64,000 nt of DNA from Ooceraea biroi (lineage: Eukaryota; Arthropoda; Insecta; Hymenoptera; Formicidae), in NCBI RefSeq assembly GCF_003672135.1, contig NC_039509.1, positions 7,698,663 to 7,762,662 on the forward strand. Reading direction: 5' to 3'. This document shows, one piece after another, positions 42,697-53,879 of the stretch. The number at the start of each line of letters is the position of its first letter. Position 1 is the stretch's first letter. The notes below the pieces were generated by a model. The model was not told where the DNA came from. It ran no database searches and was given only the letters and a program-made list of their open reading frames with translations. The position numbers and the translations under genes were made by a program.

Positions 42697-44747
42697 ATGC
42701 CGAAAGATATTAGATATTTAACAAAAAGACGAAGGAATCAGATTGTTAATCGAGATTTACACTGTAATGAAGATTCTATTTCATTACAGTATCAAGATTT
42801 TATTTCAGATTCTATTTTATCGAATTCAGCATCTAATGTAGTAGAACAAGCGGCAAATATTAATATAAATACAAATGTTGGCACAAATAGTATTTCATTT
42901 GAGGATATAAACCAATCGGAGAAATTATCAATAGGATCGCAGTTTGAAAGCAATGAAATATGTACTCCTGACACACAAAATAATATACCTACATTGACAG
43001 AAATTTTTAATAATCAGTGCAACAAACAAAGTTTACGGGAAGATTTACAGAAATTAATAATAGAACGTAATGTTCCTCACAGTACTGCTAATGAGTTACT
43101 TTGAATATTAATAAAGCATGGTCATACAGAATTGCCTAGTGATGTTCGAGTTTTAGTTGCTACACCACGTAACGCGTCCGTAAACATAAAAGATGTGGGT
43201 AATGGTCGTTATGTACATTTTGGCCTTACTTCTGCTCTGGAGCAATCCATAGAAATTTACTCACAATTTATTAAGACAAATGAAATTAAAATAAATATAA
43301 ATATAGACGGATTACCAATTTCCAAAAGTTCGACTAGCCAATTCTGGCCCATTATGGCATCGATTGAAAATATTGGTATTTATACAGAGCCATTTGTAAT
43401 TGGTGTATATCACGGCATGTGTAAACCAAGCGATGCGAATGAGTTTCTGACTAGTTTCGTTAATGAATTTATGTTTCTCTCTGAAAATGATATAATTGTT
43501 TGCAACAAGAAATATAAAGTGAAGATTAATGCAATACTTTGCGATGCTCCAGCTAAGTCATTTATAACGTTTACGAAAGGACATACAGGATATTTCTCTT
43601 GTTCCAAATGTGTACAAGAAGGCGACTTCCTGTGCAATAGAGTAATTTTTCCTGAAATAAATAACATTTTACGTACAGATGACTCATTTAAAAATAGAAC
43701 TCAAATTGAACATCACACAGGCGATTCTATATTAGAAAATCTTTCCATCGGAATGATTTCACAACTTCCACTCTATTATATGCACCTTGTTTGTTTGGGT
43801 GTTACGAAACGATTGTTACAATTATGGATCAGGGGAAATAAACAAAATAGATTACATAGAGAAAATATTAATTCAATTTCACAATATTTAATGGATATTA
43901 AAAATAGCATTCCATCTGAATTTGCAAGGAAACCTAGAACTTTAGATGATATTGATAGGTGGAAAGCCACGGAATTGCGACAATTTTTGTTATATACTGG
44001 AATAGTAATTTTGAAGTCAACTATACCTCCGATTTGGTATAATCATTTTCTTTCTCTCAGTATGGCAATAAGAATAATGGCTAATCCGCAAATATGTACG
44101 TCATTTCTTCATTATGCACATTCATTACTATTATATTTTGTATCCAATTACGGTACTATTTACGGTGAAAAATATCTATCACATAATGTGCATAACTTTC
44201 TTCATATTGTTAATGATGTAAAAACCTTTGGTTGTCTTGACAATTTCAGTTGTTTTAAGTACGAAAATAACATGCAGAAGATTAAAAAAAACTGCATCAA
44301 TGTGGAAAGCCCTTAGAAGAATTATCAAATCGCATATTTGAAGAATTAAAACAACCAATTATACAACACCCTCTCCTACATTACCCAGTTGTTGTATATA
44401 CAAAAAGAAACAAAATTTCGTATTTTCAGTATAAAAATTTCAAAATTGCAATAAATGAAAATGATAAATGTGCTTTACTTGATGCTAATTCTGTTGTTTT
44501 TATTTTGGATATAGTTAAAGAAGAAAGTACTTTATTTTTTCGTGTAAAACGTTTTTTAAATCCAAAATCTGTTTTTACTGTGCCATGTGATTCGAAAAAA
44601 CTGGGTATATTTGTTATTTTAAATACAACTGCTTCAGAAACTACAATAGTTCCACTCACTGCAATAAAACAAAAATGTTTAATATTGAAAGATATGAATC
44701 AGGCTGATTCTTATATTATAATACCGCTTCTTCATACTAACAATTAG
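42697..44747 (+). pseudogene. Tnp2/EnSpm-like transposase
   Basis: A frame of roughly 680 codons. N-terminus: MPKDIRYLTKRRR, a basic region that could bind DNA. The core resembles plant Tnp2/EnSpm transposase: NIDGLPISKSSTSQFWPIM (first D), NAILCDAPAKSFI (second D), GYFSCSKC (Cys pair) and LYYMHLVCLGVTKRLL. The C-terminal part (44,330-44,747) is lysine-rich with FFRVKRFL. Breaks: one in-frame TGA (43,102-43,104, probably a mutated arginine codon) and one frameshift in the A run at 44,283-44,291. Otherwise open, so inactivation looks recent. It lies upstream of the DUF4806 gene in the same orientation; together they fill the element. Confidence 0.8.
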
Positions 44748-44972
44748 ATGCTATACCTTTTTGTAAATATATTTTTTTGCTTTACGAGGGTAAATAACCC
44801 TAAAAACATATATATTATGATTAATGTAATATGAATAATGTCATTGCAACGTATTCCTTTGTCTTTGTGAAAATACTTATTTCGATAGGCATATTAGAAG
44901 TATACAAATTTGATTCATATGAAATTGAATAAACCTTTGTAAGGTAAGTCGAATTTACAAATATGCCGTATC

Positions 44973-45125
44973 AAGCGATGCAGTAGCGTCGCGACGCCAA
45001 GCACATAAAAACAAGGTTCGGAACGATGAGAGCCACTGTATAAACGTCGCGCGCTACCGTATAGCTTATCCGGAATTTCATGCCAAATTCATGTCAAACA
45101 ACTTTTGATTAAAATATCTCAGGAA
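44973..45125. repeat. Second copy of the 37,021 repeat
   Basis: GCGATGCAGTAGCGTCGCGACG and the following 130 bases match 37,021-37,212, ending in ATTAAAATATCTCAGGAA. It sits between the two transposon genes. Confidence 0.7.
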
Positions 45126-45156
45126 CTAAACACACTGTTTTCTTATAGAAAAGGTC

Positions 45157-47941
45157 ATGGATCGTGGCGAAAATATAGGAAATAAGAGGTATTCCGTTAT
45201 CAAGTTTCTTATGGATAACTCATATTCAGAAATACCAACGTCATGGTTAATACTCGATGGCAATAAACAGAAGTGCTTCTGGCCACCACGAACATCAAAT
45301 GCTGCATCCCTAATAGTAAATTGCACAAGTCCAAATTTAGAAACTTGGAACCAATTTGAAGTTAACATCATAAAACACAGTAGTAAGCACTCATGCATTT
45401 ATATCTTACACAGTATGTGATTATATTACACTATTAGATCATATAAGTTAAAATGAAATATATTATTATAATATGTTTGTAATTATTATTATAATTATCC
45501 CATATTTACACACGCGCACACAGCTTAATATAGGTGTATAAATTTTTTATTATAGCATCCCTAGAATCTGCAAGGAAAAGTGCAGCTGACTCCAATTACC
45601 AAACAACTGATGAAGACAAATTGGGATGTGGCAAAAGGAAACATACGTTATACAATCGATACGGAAGTGAACAAGAGGAAAGTGATAATTGTGAACCTCG
45701 ACCCTGTAAGATTAAGAGTATGTATTAAAAAAGATGTATTTATAATAGCTACAAATCTTTTAAGAAGTTACTAAACATTAATGTCTCCTAAAGATTAATG
45801 ATTTCTACACCTAAACAATTGTCTTGTTTTTATATGGCAGTTTTTTCAAGACAGAGATAAAAGTGAAATAGTTCATTTCAGTTTTTAAGTACTATAGGCA
45901 AAATGTTTTAAAAAATAACATTTTTTACAGGGAAAACAATCAGTATCAATAAAAGTGTTTCTACTTTTCTATCGTGTCCGGACAACCTAAGATTCAATGA
46001 TGTATCAGATATATCTAATAATAATGTAGTGGAAAGCTGGAGAAATGTAACTGATGCAATATGCAACATTCCAGTTTCCCAACCTGGTATGTAATATGTG
46101 ATGTTATTAATACTATGTATGATTTTATTATTTTATAATACCTGTATATATTTCCAGAAAAAAGGGAGATTTTGCGTGCAAATCCTGAGGATACACAAAT
46201 ATCTGATATACCCATAATATTTGAAGGTATACATATTGTTAAAGTCAACAAATATTTAATATAATATTAATATGTCTAAATAATGTAGATGCTTCATTAT
46301 CTGAAAACATATCTGAAAGGCAAGAAGTGCAAAATGTGCAAGAGATGCAGGACTCGAATATAAAAGGTATGTATTAATATTTGCGTATTATTTATTAATA
46401 ATTAATGCATAATGATGACTATTAGTTAAATAGTAATCTGACATATATAAAAAATGATGGTATACTTTTTACGTTGCAGAGTATTTCGGACAAATAATAC
46501 AAACGCAAGAAGAAATAATACATTCGCAAGCACAAATAAGACGTGCACAAGCAGCATCTAATTTAATGTTACGAGATATAAAAGAATTGGTGAACGGAAT
46601 GGAAGAGGGTATGAGGAGTCGCGCTCCTCTTACAACAAAGGGCAATGACAGTTTGATTGCAGAAATTTTACCGTTACATACGATTGAAACCATACGAGAC
46701 TTCGATTCATTATTACAAAACTCTGATGAAGCAGTTATGCAATTTGTAAATTTTTATATTAATTTATCAATCGTATAATAATAAATTTTTATTGCATGCA
46801 CGTATTAAATCATAAAATTATTTCAATAGCACTTTTATTTCGATATTGCATATATCTATTTCTTATATCACATGTGCAAGATTTTATGATACAATATTGA
46901 TATTAATACTGGTACTGAAAGTATTTAGGAACATGTGATACAGAATAAGTAAAAACTATTGATATTAAATATTGATATTGATATTGGTATTTTGTTAACG
47001 GTCTTACAATTACGACTAACATTTTTTCACGTGCAATGACTTTAAGCGAAATTTTGGAGTTGTATATGGCAAATTAATTGCTTAAATTCTATTAGCATAT
47101 TTTTAATATTCTTGTATTCTCTAATTACGTCAAAGGAGCGCAAAACGCTGCGAAAAGTAATCACAATATTGATATGATTATTTTGCAAAGTGATAGCGAC
47201 CAAATGAGAATTACTTTAGGCAGTAGAAAAACCTGTGTAGTTAAAAGAACATTTATAGTGTCTACATAACAATTTCTATGTTTTATTTAACTATTTATGT
47301 TTAACTACATTTTACAGTTGCATTTTGAACATCTGATTGTGAACAAACTTAATTCTTATTCAACATTTTATTTCATTGCAATTGTTACAAAAAAGTTTGC
47401 GCAATCTAGAGATTTAGTTCGTTTTACTCGATCTTTTGTTCCGTGAATGTCAATGAAATATACTGCTATCTTAATAAAGTTAGGATAAAATGTTATATAA
47501 TAAAATGGAAAATTTTCTAATTGTTTATTTTTCTTTTTATAGAAACAGTTTTTGTCAAAGATTGGAGGAAATAATCCCCGCGATAATATTCATCGCGCAC
47601 TTTCAAAACTATTTAGCAACGAATGTGCAATACATTGCTCCTGGAAGGGTATTCGCAACAATTTCAAAGTCGCCGATTTATATTTCATAAAAATTATGAG
47701 AAGTATGTTGTACATATTATTAAAAATGTATCTGTCATTCGAAATCTTTTTTAGATTTCATTAATTCCATATATTTTTCTTTCCAGGAGACATTATTTTA
47801 CAGTATTCGACTTTAACAGAAGCTGAATTTGATACCATAGTGGCTGAATGGCTACGGTTTGCTAAGCAGAGAAAACAAAGGGAAGAAAAAGGAGCACACC
47901 AGAAGGAAGTCGAACAACAAAATATAGAAAATAATAATTAG
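45157..47941 (+). CDS. DUF4806-domain protein, intact eight-exon gene
   Basis: Exons inferred from GT/AG sites with compatible phases: 45,157-45,382; 45,556-45,717; 45,931-46,086; 46,158-46,226; 46,289-46,366; 46,480-46,745; 47,543-47,702; 47,787-47,941. They sum to 1272 bases, 423 codons plus stop, with no internal stop. N-terminus: RYSVIKFLMDNSYSEIPTSW and CFWPP, the usual opening of this family. A low-complexity acidic middle follows, then a helix (QAQIRRAQAASNLMLRDIKE). The DUF4806 domain comprises LHTIETIRDFDSLL (46,678-46,720), then LSKIGGNNPRDNIHRALSKL (exon 7) and a lysine-rich tail. Function unknown; related proteins accompany insect transposons, so an accessory DNA-binding role is likely. 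It is the only large intact gene besides mariner. Confidence 0.75.
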
Positions 47942-48362
47942 TTTATTATTTTAAAAAGCAATTATTTAATTTAAAAACCAAAGATTTGTTTTGTTAGTTT
48001 AAAATTATTTATAAAGATGGTTTAATTATTATATTATAATTATTATATTATTCTATAGTTTAAAATTATCCAAAAACAGATTTTAATTTTAAAAGAGACT
48101 ATAACTTTTGTTGTTATTTAAAAGTTGATAAAAGTTGTTTAAAAGTTTGTAAATTAAATATAAAATTTAAGTATAGGAACTATACATAGTATATTATAAT
48201 ACATATATTTTATATACATTATATATATATATTAGTCAAATAATAAACTTTATAAAAAAACAAATGTTATTTTAAAATATATGATAGAAATTTTATTTAA
48301 TGCATACTTAATTCTTACAAACGCGAATACATAATTTATATTAAATTTTTAACAATTTTGTA

Positions 48363-48600
48363 ATTATAGAATTGTGTTATAATCTTGTTATTAAATTATT
48401 ACATATTAAATTGAAAATAATTATTTTACAAACGCGAATACATTATATTAAATTCTTTAATTAATTCCAAGCAAACCTAAATTTAGTTTTGGTAGGAATT
48501 AATTAAAGAATTTGATATAATGTATTCGCGTTTGTAAAATAATTATTTTCAATTTAATATGTAATAATTTAATAACAAGATTATAACACAATTCTATAAT
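48363..48600. repeat. Subterminal palindrome of the two-gene transposon
   Basis: 48,363-48,478 and 48,488-48,600 are near-perfect reverse complements (GAATTGTGTTATAATC at the outer end, TTAATTAATTCC near the centre). Confidence 0.85.
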
Positions 48601-48841
48601 GTACATTACAGTTATATAACTTTTTACATTATTTTCATACATGTTATATAACAAATATGTAATTTTTATGAAGAATATATAACATGTTATATGTATATTA
48701 CATTACTGTTATATTACTGTAATTTATGTGAGTAGGAAATTACTCGTACCGTGTATATAACCTAGTACATCTGTGTTATATTGCGTGTTACATTCCCTTT
48801 TATTATGGTAATATAATAATTATATACCCGTGTTTGCTGGG

Positions 48842-48899
48842 TAGGAAATGTTTTGTTTCACGATAAAGACATAAATTGCAAGTAATTGCAAGCAACATC

Positions 48900-48951
<52 letters not shown>

Positions 48952-49105
48952 TTGATGTGGTGCAACGTCGTCGTCGTTGTTGTCGCCGTCATCGACGTGG
49001 TGCAACGTCATATTAGTTAGTGAGAAAGGGATTGACTGCACCAATACCACGAATTTCATTGCATAACGTCGAGCGCTACCACATTCATTGCATAAAATTA
49101 TAAAA
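48842..49105. repeat. Right flank of the transposon: repeat remnant and GAC/GTC microsatellite
   Basis: 48,842-48,885 resembles the left flank 37,470-37,515. A (GAC)n run of about 50 bases (48,899-48,950) follows, then a GTC-rich tract and sequence resembling parts of 37,080-37,300 (ATTTCATTGCATAACGTCG). Confidence 0.65.
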
Positions 49106-49620
49106 CTCGTAAAAATGATTTATGTGAAAGTAAAGTTATATTGTTAAAGTTATAATAAAAAATATTGTAAATCACATAGAGAAAGTTTGTTAGCAAAACA
49201 GAAAACAGTATAAAATATATAAAAATAATCTGCATTATATAAAAATCAAAAGATTATTCTTAATAAAACATTACAAATTGCATCGGAACGATGTACGTGT
49301 TGGTATGCAAAGTAATTGATAATAAAACTGCGACGGCCGTCGCAGTGCCTGTGGGCCGCCGTGCGCGTAGGCGCGGCGTCGCAAATCAGGTACACGCGAA
49401 ACCTACGGAAACGATAATTATTCCTGAACAACGGGATCGTGACGACTCAGATTTTCCTCGGCAAGTCCTCTCGACACTCTTTCGCTCGGAATTCCTTCTC
49501 TCTCGATATTCCTTCTCTCTCGATATTCTTTCTCTCTCGATAACTCTCTCTCTCTCTCAACCGCGGATCTGAGTCTCGGTGTCACGATCACCGATACGGC
49601 AAACGATAAATTGGGCGCCA
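49106..49620. other. Unassigned; AT-rich, then a TCTC-rich tract
   Basis: No gene. 49,485-49,560 repeats CTCTCGATATTCCTT and CTCTCTC units. Confidence 0.4.
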
Positions 49621-51347
49621 GGCGCAATCACTTGCGCCGCTCACGAAATCAGCACGTAAAACTAGATAGCTCGACTAGTCAGCCGTCGTGGGTAGGGTAT
49701 TAGAAGGCCGCTGGAAGGAAGGTAGTAAGACACAACGCAATGGTATAAAATAATAAATCATATGTATTTCGAGAACTTCCGGGGGTACAGGGATTCGTCA
49801 CCCCGAATCACATGGACGCCAACAAACGCCAACTCGAGTAACACAACGACGCATATGCGATGCGGTCGTCACCGCACCCTTTCGAATAGCGGATACGCGA
49901 ATCAGTCTTTTCTTCGCGGGGACTCTCTCGGCACCCGTTCTCGAGATCCTCCCCGGTGATTTCCGCGAGGTGCTGCGGTCCGGTTAGGAAACGGCCGTTA
50001 TTCTCTCGGCGCGAAATCCTCTTCCTTCTCGCGATCTCGCCTCAATCCCGGCTCTGTCTCTCACAGGCGTTACTCGGAAAGTCTCGACCGTATTCCACTC
50101 GGCAGTCGATACCCCGCTACTAGACTACTCGGCAGCAACGCAGATCCGTACATAAACGTAAGATGCGTGACGATACTAGGACTCAACAACGTAATACTCG
50201 AAATCACGAACTTTTCGATTCCCCGCTCGGCAGTGTACCATGTACGGCTAGGCAACGCAATTACGACAATACAACTACGGCACTATCACGCGACACACGA
50301 TTCCCCGATTAACAGCTCGGCAACGCACATTAATACAAAGACGACAATATGACGCGACAATTGACTGGAGTTAGCTTTCGAGGTGGAAGTTCTACCCCCC
50401 CTTATGCGCGACACCGGGGCGGACGGGCCTCGCCTCTTTTCTCGTTCTTCTCGGCACTACACGATAGTCGGTTCTCCTTGGGTACGGGGCGAGACAATTA
50501 TTGCGGCGACTAAGCTCGAGGCGCCGTCGTAGCCGGTATAATTACAAAGAATCGCAGAGTGCAAGCTTACATAAACCTCGTCCTCTGCGTCGTCGCTCGC
50601 GGCTCTCTCGCTCTCTGTTTCGGGGCCCTCGTCCAGATCGCTCCTCCAGCTTCGCCACACTCCAAGTGACGAGTCGCGGGGCGCGTCGCGAGGTCCTTTA
50701 CCGTTCGCGCATCGATCCGCGCATCGATCCACCACCGACTTATCGCCGAGCCGCCGCAGCCCCTATCGTCGCTATCTTTCGCACGGCGGGTAGCCGTTCC
50801 TCAGGCGCTTCCGTGGATCGTTTTAGGTTGCTGGCCGCGCCGACCTTCCCCGGTCTCTACTTTTCCTCGCCGAGCTGGCCAGGCCCAAACGAGGGGACTC
50901 GAGGTTGTCGCCGAGGGGTTGCGCACCCCCTCCCAGGCGGTCGAGCTTGCTGTACTCCTTTCCTCGGGTCGGCACGGAATTCCTTGCTGACGATCCGCGC
51001 CCGCAGCTCCGTTCCTCGCTGCTCGGTATCTTGATTCGGCGGTCGGCGGGATCGTTTCCTTACCCGGCTCGGAACCTCCAACGCTCCCGCGACCCTCAGG
51101 CTTCCCTTCTTCGGTCTTCTCTTCCGCCGGGTTCTTGCTCCGTAGTTGGCTATCTCGAGGTGTGAGATACAGTTCTTCCGGATTGGCTTACACTCTGCGA
51201 AATTCTGAACACTATTAATTACGCGCTCACACGCCGCTCGGTAAAGTATCGCTCCCCCTCAAAGCGAGAGGAACGATCCCGACGGAATATTTGTGCTTCC
51301 CCAGTCCTACCGCACCTTGTGACGGACGTCTCGAAACGTCACGTCAC
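49621..51347 (-). repeat. GC-rich segment, candidate long LTR
   Basis: About 1.7 kb of distinctly GC-rich DNA in an AT-rich setting. On the minus strand it begins TGTGACGTGACGTTTCGAG (51,347) and is followed at its other end by TGGCGCCCAA (49,620-49,611), which looks like a lysine-tRNA primer-binding site. Against this: the inner end does not finish in CA and there is no partner LTR. The arginine- and serine-rich frames across it are composition artefacts. Confidence 0.35.
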
Positions 51348-51452
51348 AAAACATATAAAAAGAAATTATGTAATACTAATTATATGTTCAAAAAAATGTA
51401 AAACTAAAATATAGTCAAATTTTTAAAATTTACAAAAAAGAGTGAGATCTCT

Positions 51453-51987
51453 AAAAAACCTTTTTTAAAAAAGAAAACATATATACGCCAAGTACATAAA
51501 AACTCCCAACTTGTCAAAACTCAAAACTAAATATGAAATCAATAATTAACTAGCCAAGTATCTAGAAGCAGTTTGAGTATTTTACCCAAACGTTTTCCAT
51601 GCATACTCTCTTATCGCATGACGACATTGAAGTACTTGGCGTGCCCGAATCACATTAAAACGTCCTGTCCTACCTATAAGAGACACAAAATCATTTGCGA
51701 GTCATTATTGAAAATCATGAAGATACAAGATACAATACAAATTAAAATATTGTACAAATTTACAAGAATACATGACCACTGCGATCCGGGCACGTCAAGT
51801 ACTTCAACGTCGTCATGCGATAAGAGAGTATGCATGGAAAACGTTTGGGTAAAATACTCAAACTGCTTCTAGATACTTGGCTAGTTAATTATTGATTTCA
51901 TATTTAGTTTTGAGTTTTGACAAGTTGGGAGTTTTTATGTACTTGGCGTATATATTTTTTCTTTTTTTAAAAAGGTTTTTTTAGGGA
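51453..51987. mobile_element. Foldback element, about 190-bp arms
   Basis: 51,453-51,650 and about 51,795-51,987 are near-perfect reverse complements, with a unique middle of about 145 bases. Arm phrases include ACGCCAAGTACATAAAAAC and TTGAGTATTTTACCCAAACG. It ends where Copia sequence resumes. Confidence 0.85.
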
Positions 51988-52300
51988 TAGAAAGTTTACT
52001 GGAGTTTTAAAAGCACATGGATTTCAGCAACTAAAGACAGAGAAATGTATTTTTAAGAACCAAGACAATTCAACAATCTTGGCCATACATGTCGATGATG
52101 GAATTCTTTTTGGAAAAGATAAATCAGTTTTGCAAAACTTGGTCAAACGTTTAATGGAAATTTTTGATATAACATCTAATTATAACCCTAGTTCTTTTTT
52201 AGGTGTAGAAATTACAAAGCAGGAAGGAAGTTTAAAATTGATGCAGGTAACATATGCAGGAAAGGTGTTAGAAGCTGGTAACATATCCCCATTAAGTTGC
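51988..52300 (+). pseudogene. Copia element 2, RT fragment (piece 3 of 3)
   Basis: Open coding sequence from RKFTGVLKAHGFQQL through LAIHVDDGILFGKD (the catalytic DD at about 52,093) to SSFLGVEITKQEGSL and AGKVLEAG. This is exactly the part of Copia RT that should follow the ALYGLKQAPNSWNQ end at 37,020. RNase H and the 3' LTR are missing; the sequence turns into a C run and satellite-like repeats at about 52,300. Confidence 0.8.
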
Positions 52301-52540
52301 CCCCCCCCCACCAGCGTCAAATTTGACCTGACCAACAAATTAAAATTAAGTGCTAATTAGGTGCTAAGGTCCGAAATTAGGTGCTCAAATCGTTTAGCAG
52401 AAAATTAAATTTGAATTGGGGGGGGCTGCTTTAACATTAAGCTAGTCCCCCCACATATAAAAAAATATAATGAAAAAAATCTATTGTGCAATAATTAAGT
52501 GCTAATTAGGTGCTCTAAGAATCCATTAAGATATATCCCA
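52300..52540. other. Low-complexity link with C and G runs
   Basis: C run at about 52,301-52,310, G run at about 52,420-52,428, and repeated AATTAGGTGCT words. No gene. Confidence 0.5.
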
Positions 52541-53300
52541 AAAAAATTTTTTAATAGGATTTACTCTTGTACAGCAAGTCCGCCCGACGTTTAAAGTCGA
52601 AATTCTTCCATACGAAACGAGTATCTAATTCCGCAGTTAGATATCTTAAAATAACGTTAATAAAGAAATATTTCAGCACCATTAATTGTCGAGCACCTAA
52701 TTTTTTAATAGCACTTTATTCTTGTACGTAAAGAGACGCGAGCAACGTTAAGATGCAAATTTCGGCGAAATGGTACGAGCACTTAATTCGGCATCTGGAA
52801 ATATCGACAATGTTTCGAATACAGAGCATTTTGAGACCAAAACCATTGAAGCACCTAATTTTTTAATAGCACTTTATTCTTGTATGGCGTCAGGTTCGCA
52901 CGACGTTTAAGTCCGAAATTCTGCCAAACGAAACGAGCACCTAATTCCGCAGTTAGATGTCTTAAAATAACGTTAAAAAAATATTTTGGCACCATTAATT
53001 GTTGAGCACGTTATTTTTTATTATTTTTTTGGTGTACTTTGATTGCATGACCTGCACAAACATAAAGTAAAATTGAAAAATTAGATGCTGAAATGTTTTA
53101 GTATTGAAATACTCTTATTAATATTACATTAATACATATAAGCGGTGAATATGTGTGAAACTCGTTTTCTTTGGCAGACTTTCGGACTTAACCGTCGAAC
53201 GAATCTGACGCCATACAAGAGTAAAGTCCCATTATAAAATTAGGTGCTCGATAATTAATGGTGCCGAAATATTTCTTTATTAACGTTATTTTAAGACTTT
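52540..53300. repeat. Satellite-like tandem array with one inverted unit
   Basis: Three direct units of about 155-160 bp start TTTTTTAATAG at about 52,547, 52,711 and 52,865. They share GCACTTTATTCTTGTA, GCACCTAATTCCGCAGTTAG and TTAAAATAACGTTAA. A fourth copy is inverted at about 53,172-53,296. No coding. Confidence 0.8.
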
Positions 53301-53440
53301 CAAAAAAGAACTCTACAAAACTGATATCTTTCAAACCCAAAGTTCTTTCAAAAAAGAACTCTACAAAACTAATGATATTAACAAATTGCGCCAACTACAA
53401 TGGGTATTTATGCAAACCAGAAAATCTATTACTTTAGTTG
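53282..53440. repeat. Left long inverted terminus (outer part), built of subrepeats
   Basis: Contains about two copies of a 52-bp unit (CTTTCAAAAAAGAACTCTAC) and a 40-bp unit (ATGCAAACCAGAAAATCTAT). The same sequence is inverted at 63,790-64,000. It is continued after the Gypsy insertion at 59,019-59,150. Confidence 0.75.
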
Positions 53441-53444
53441 GGTA

Positions 53445-53773
53445 TAAAAGATATTTGCGGAGCAAGCCGTAGGATTGTGCTAGCGGCCTAACAGTTGATC
53501 ATAGAGACGGCGCCGGAGCGGTCCGATCGCGCCGTAAACTCGCGTGCTCCGAAGTAACCGGAAGTGACGCCGAAATCGAGAAGGTTCGAGCAGAGGATCG
53601 TAGTCATGACGATCCGCTGAATTCGTCACTCTCCCGCGTGAAGGGAACCAAGCACCACGGAGTTCTCGTGAGTCGCGCCGATAAGTTGAACTGTATCCAA
53701 ATATATTGAAGTGTACGAAAAAGAATAAAGTCGAATATTTACAATTTAAAGTAATCAAGTCGAATTCCTTACA
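53445..53773 (+). repeat. Gypsy 5' LTR
   Basis: Begins TAAAAGATATTTGCGG and ends CCTTACA. AAGAATAAAGTCG near the 3' end carries the AATAAA signal. TCAGAAGTGGGATT follows at 53,781-53,794, matching the reverse complement of the T arm and 3' region of leucine tRNA, the likely primer-binding site. Confidence 0.9.
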
Positions 53774-53879
53774 ATTTAATTCAGAAGTGGGATTAGGATC
53801 TCGTAGCCTGATCGTCGATTGTCGCGACTGTGTCGGAGCAACCGCGCTCGGAGTGAATAAGTGTTGGAGCAACAGCTGT

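Larger units (their letters stand above)
37538..48841 (+). mobile_element. Two-gene DNA transposon (Tnp2/EnSpm-like) with CCCAGCAAACAC termini
   Basis: The left end CCCAGCAAACAC (37,538) is inverted at the right end GTGTTTGCTGGG (48,830-48,841), with TA on both outer sides. Subterminal AT-rich blocks are related to those of the shorter element at 60,635-63,446. Inside are a foldback (39,452-40,522), a Tc1/mariner-superfamily element (40,529-42,534), the transposase (42,697-44,747), a repeat copy (44,973-45,125) and a DUF4806 gene (45,157-47,941). Without the nested insertions it would be about 8.1 kb. The transposase resembles EnSpm/CACTA, but the ends do not read CACTA. Confidence 0.75.

Noticed and set aside
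50501..51165. Long Arg/Ser-rich frames in the GC-rich segment
   Set aside because: Composition artefacts in a candidate LTR; no motif, frames open in several registers.
52540..53300. CRISPR-like array
   Set aside because: Units are about 155 bp, degenerate, partly inverted and in a eukaryotic setting.
53781..53797. Leucine-tRNA-like sequence
   Set aside because: Too short for a tRNA; it fits the Gypsy primer-binding site.
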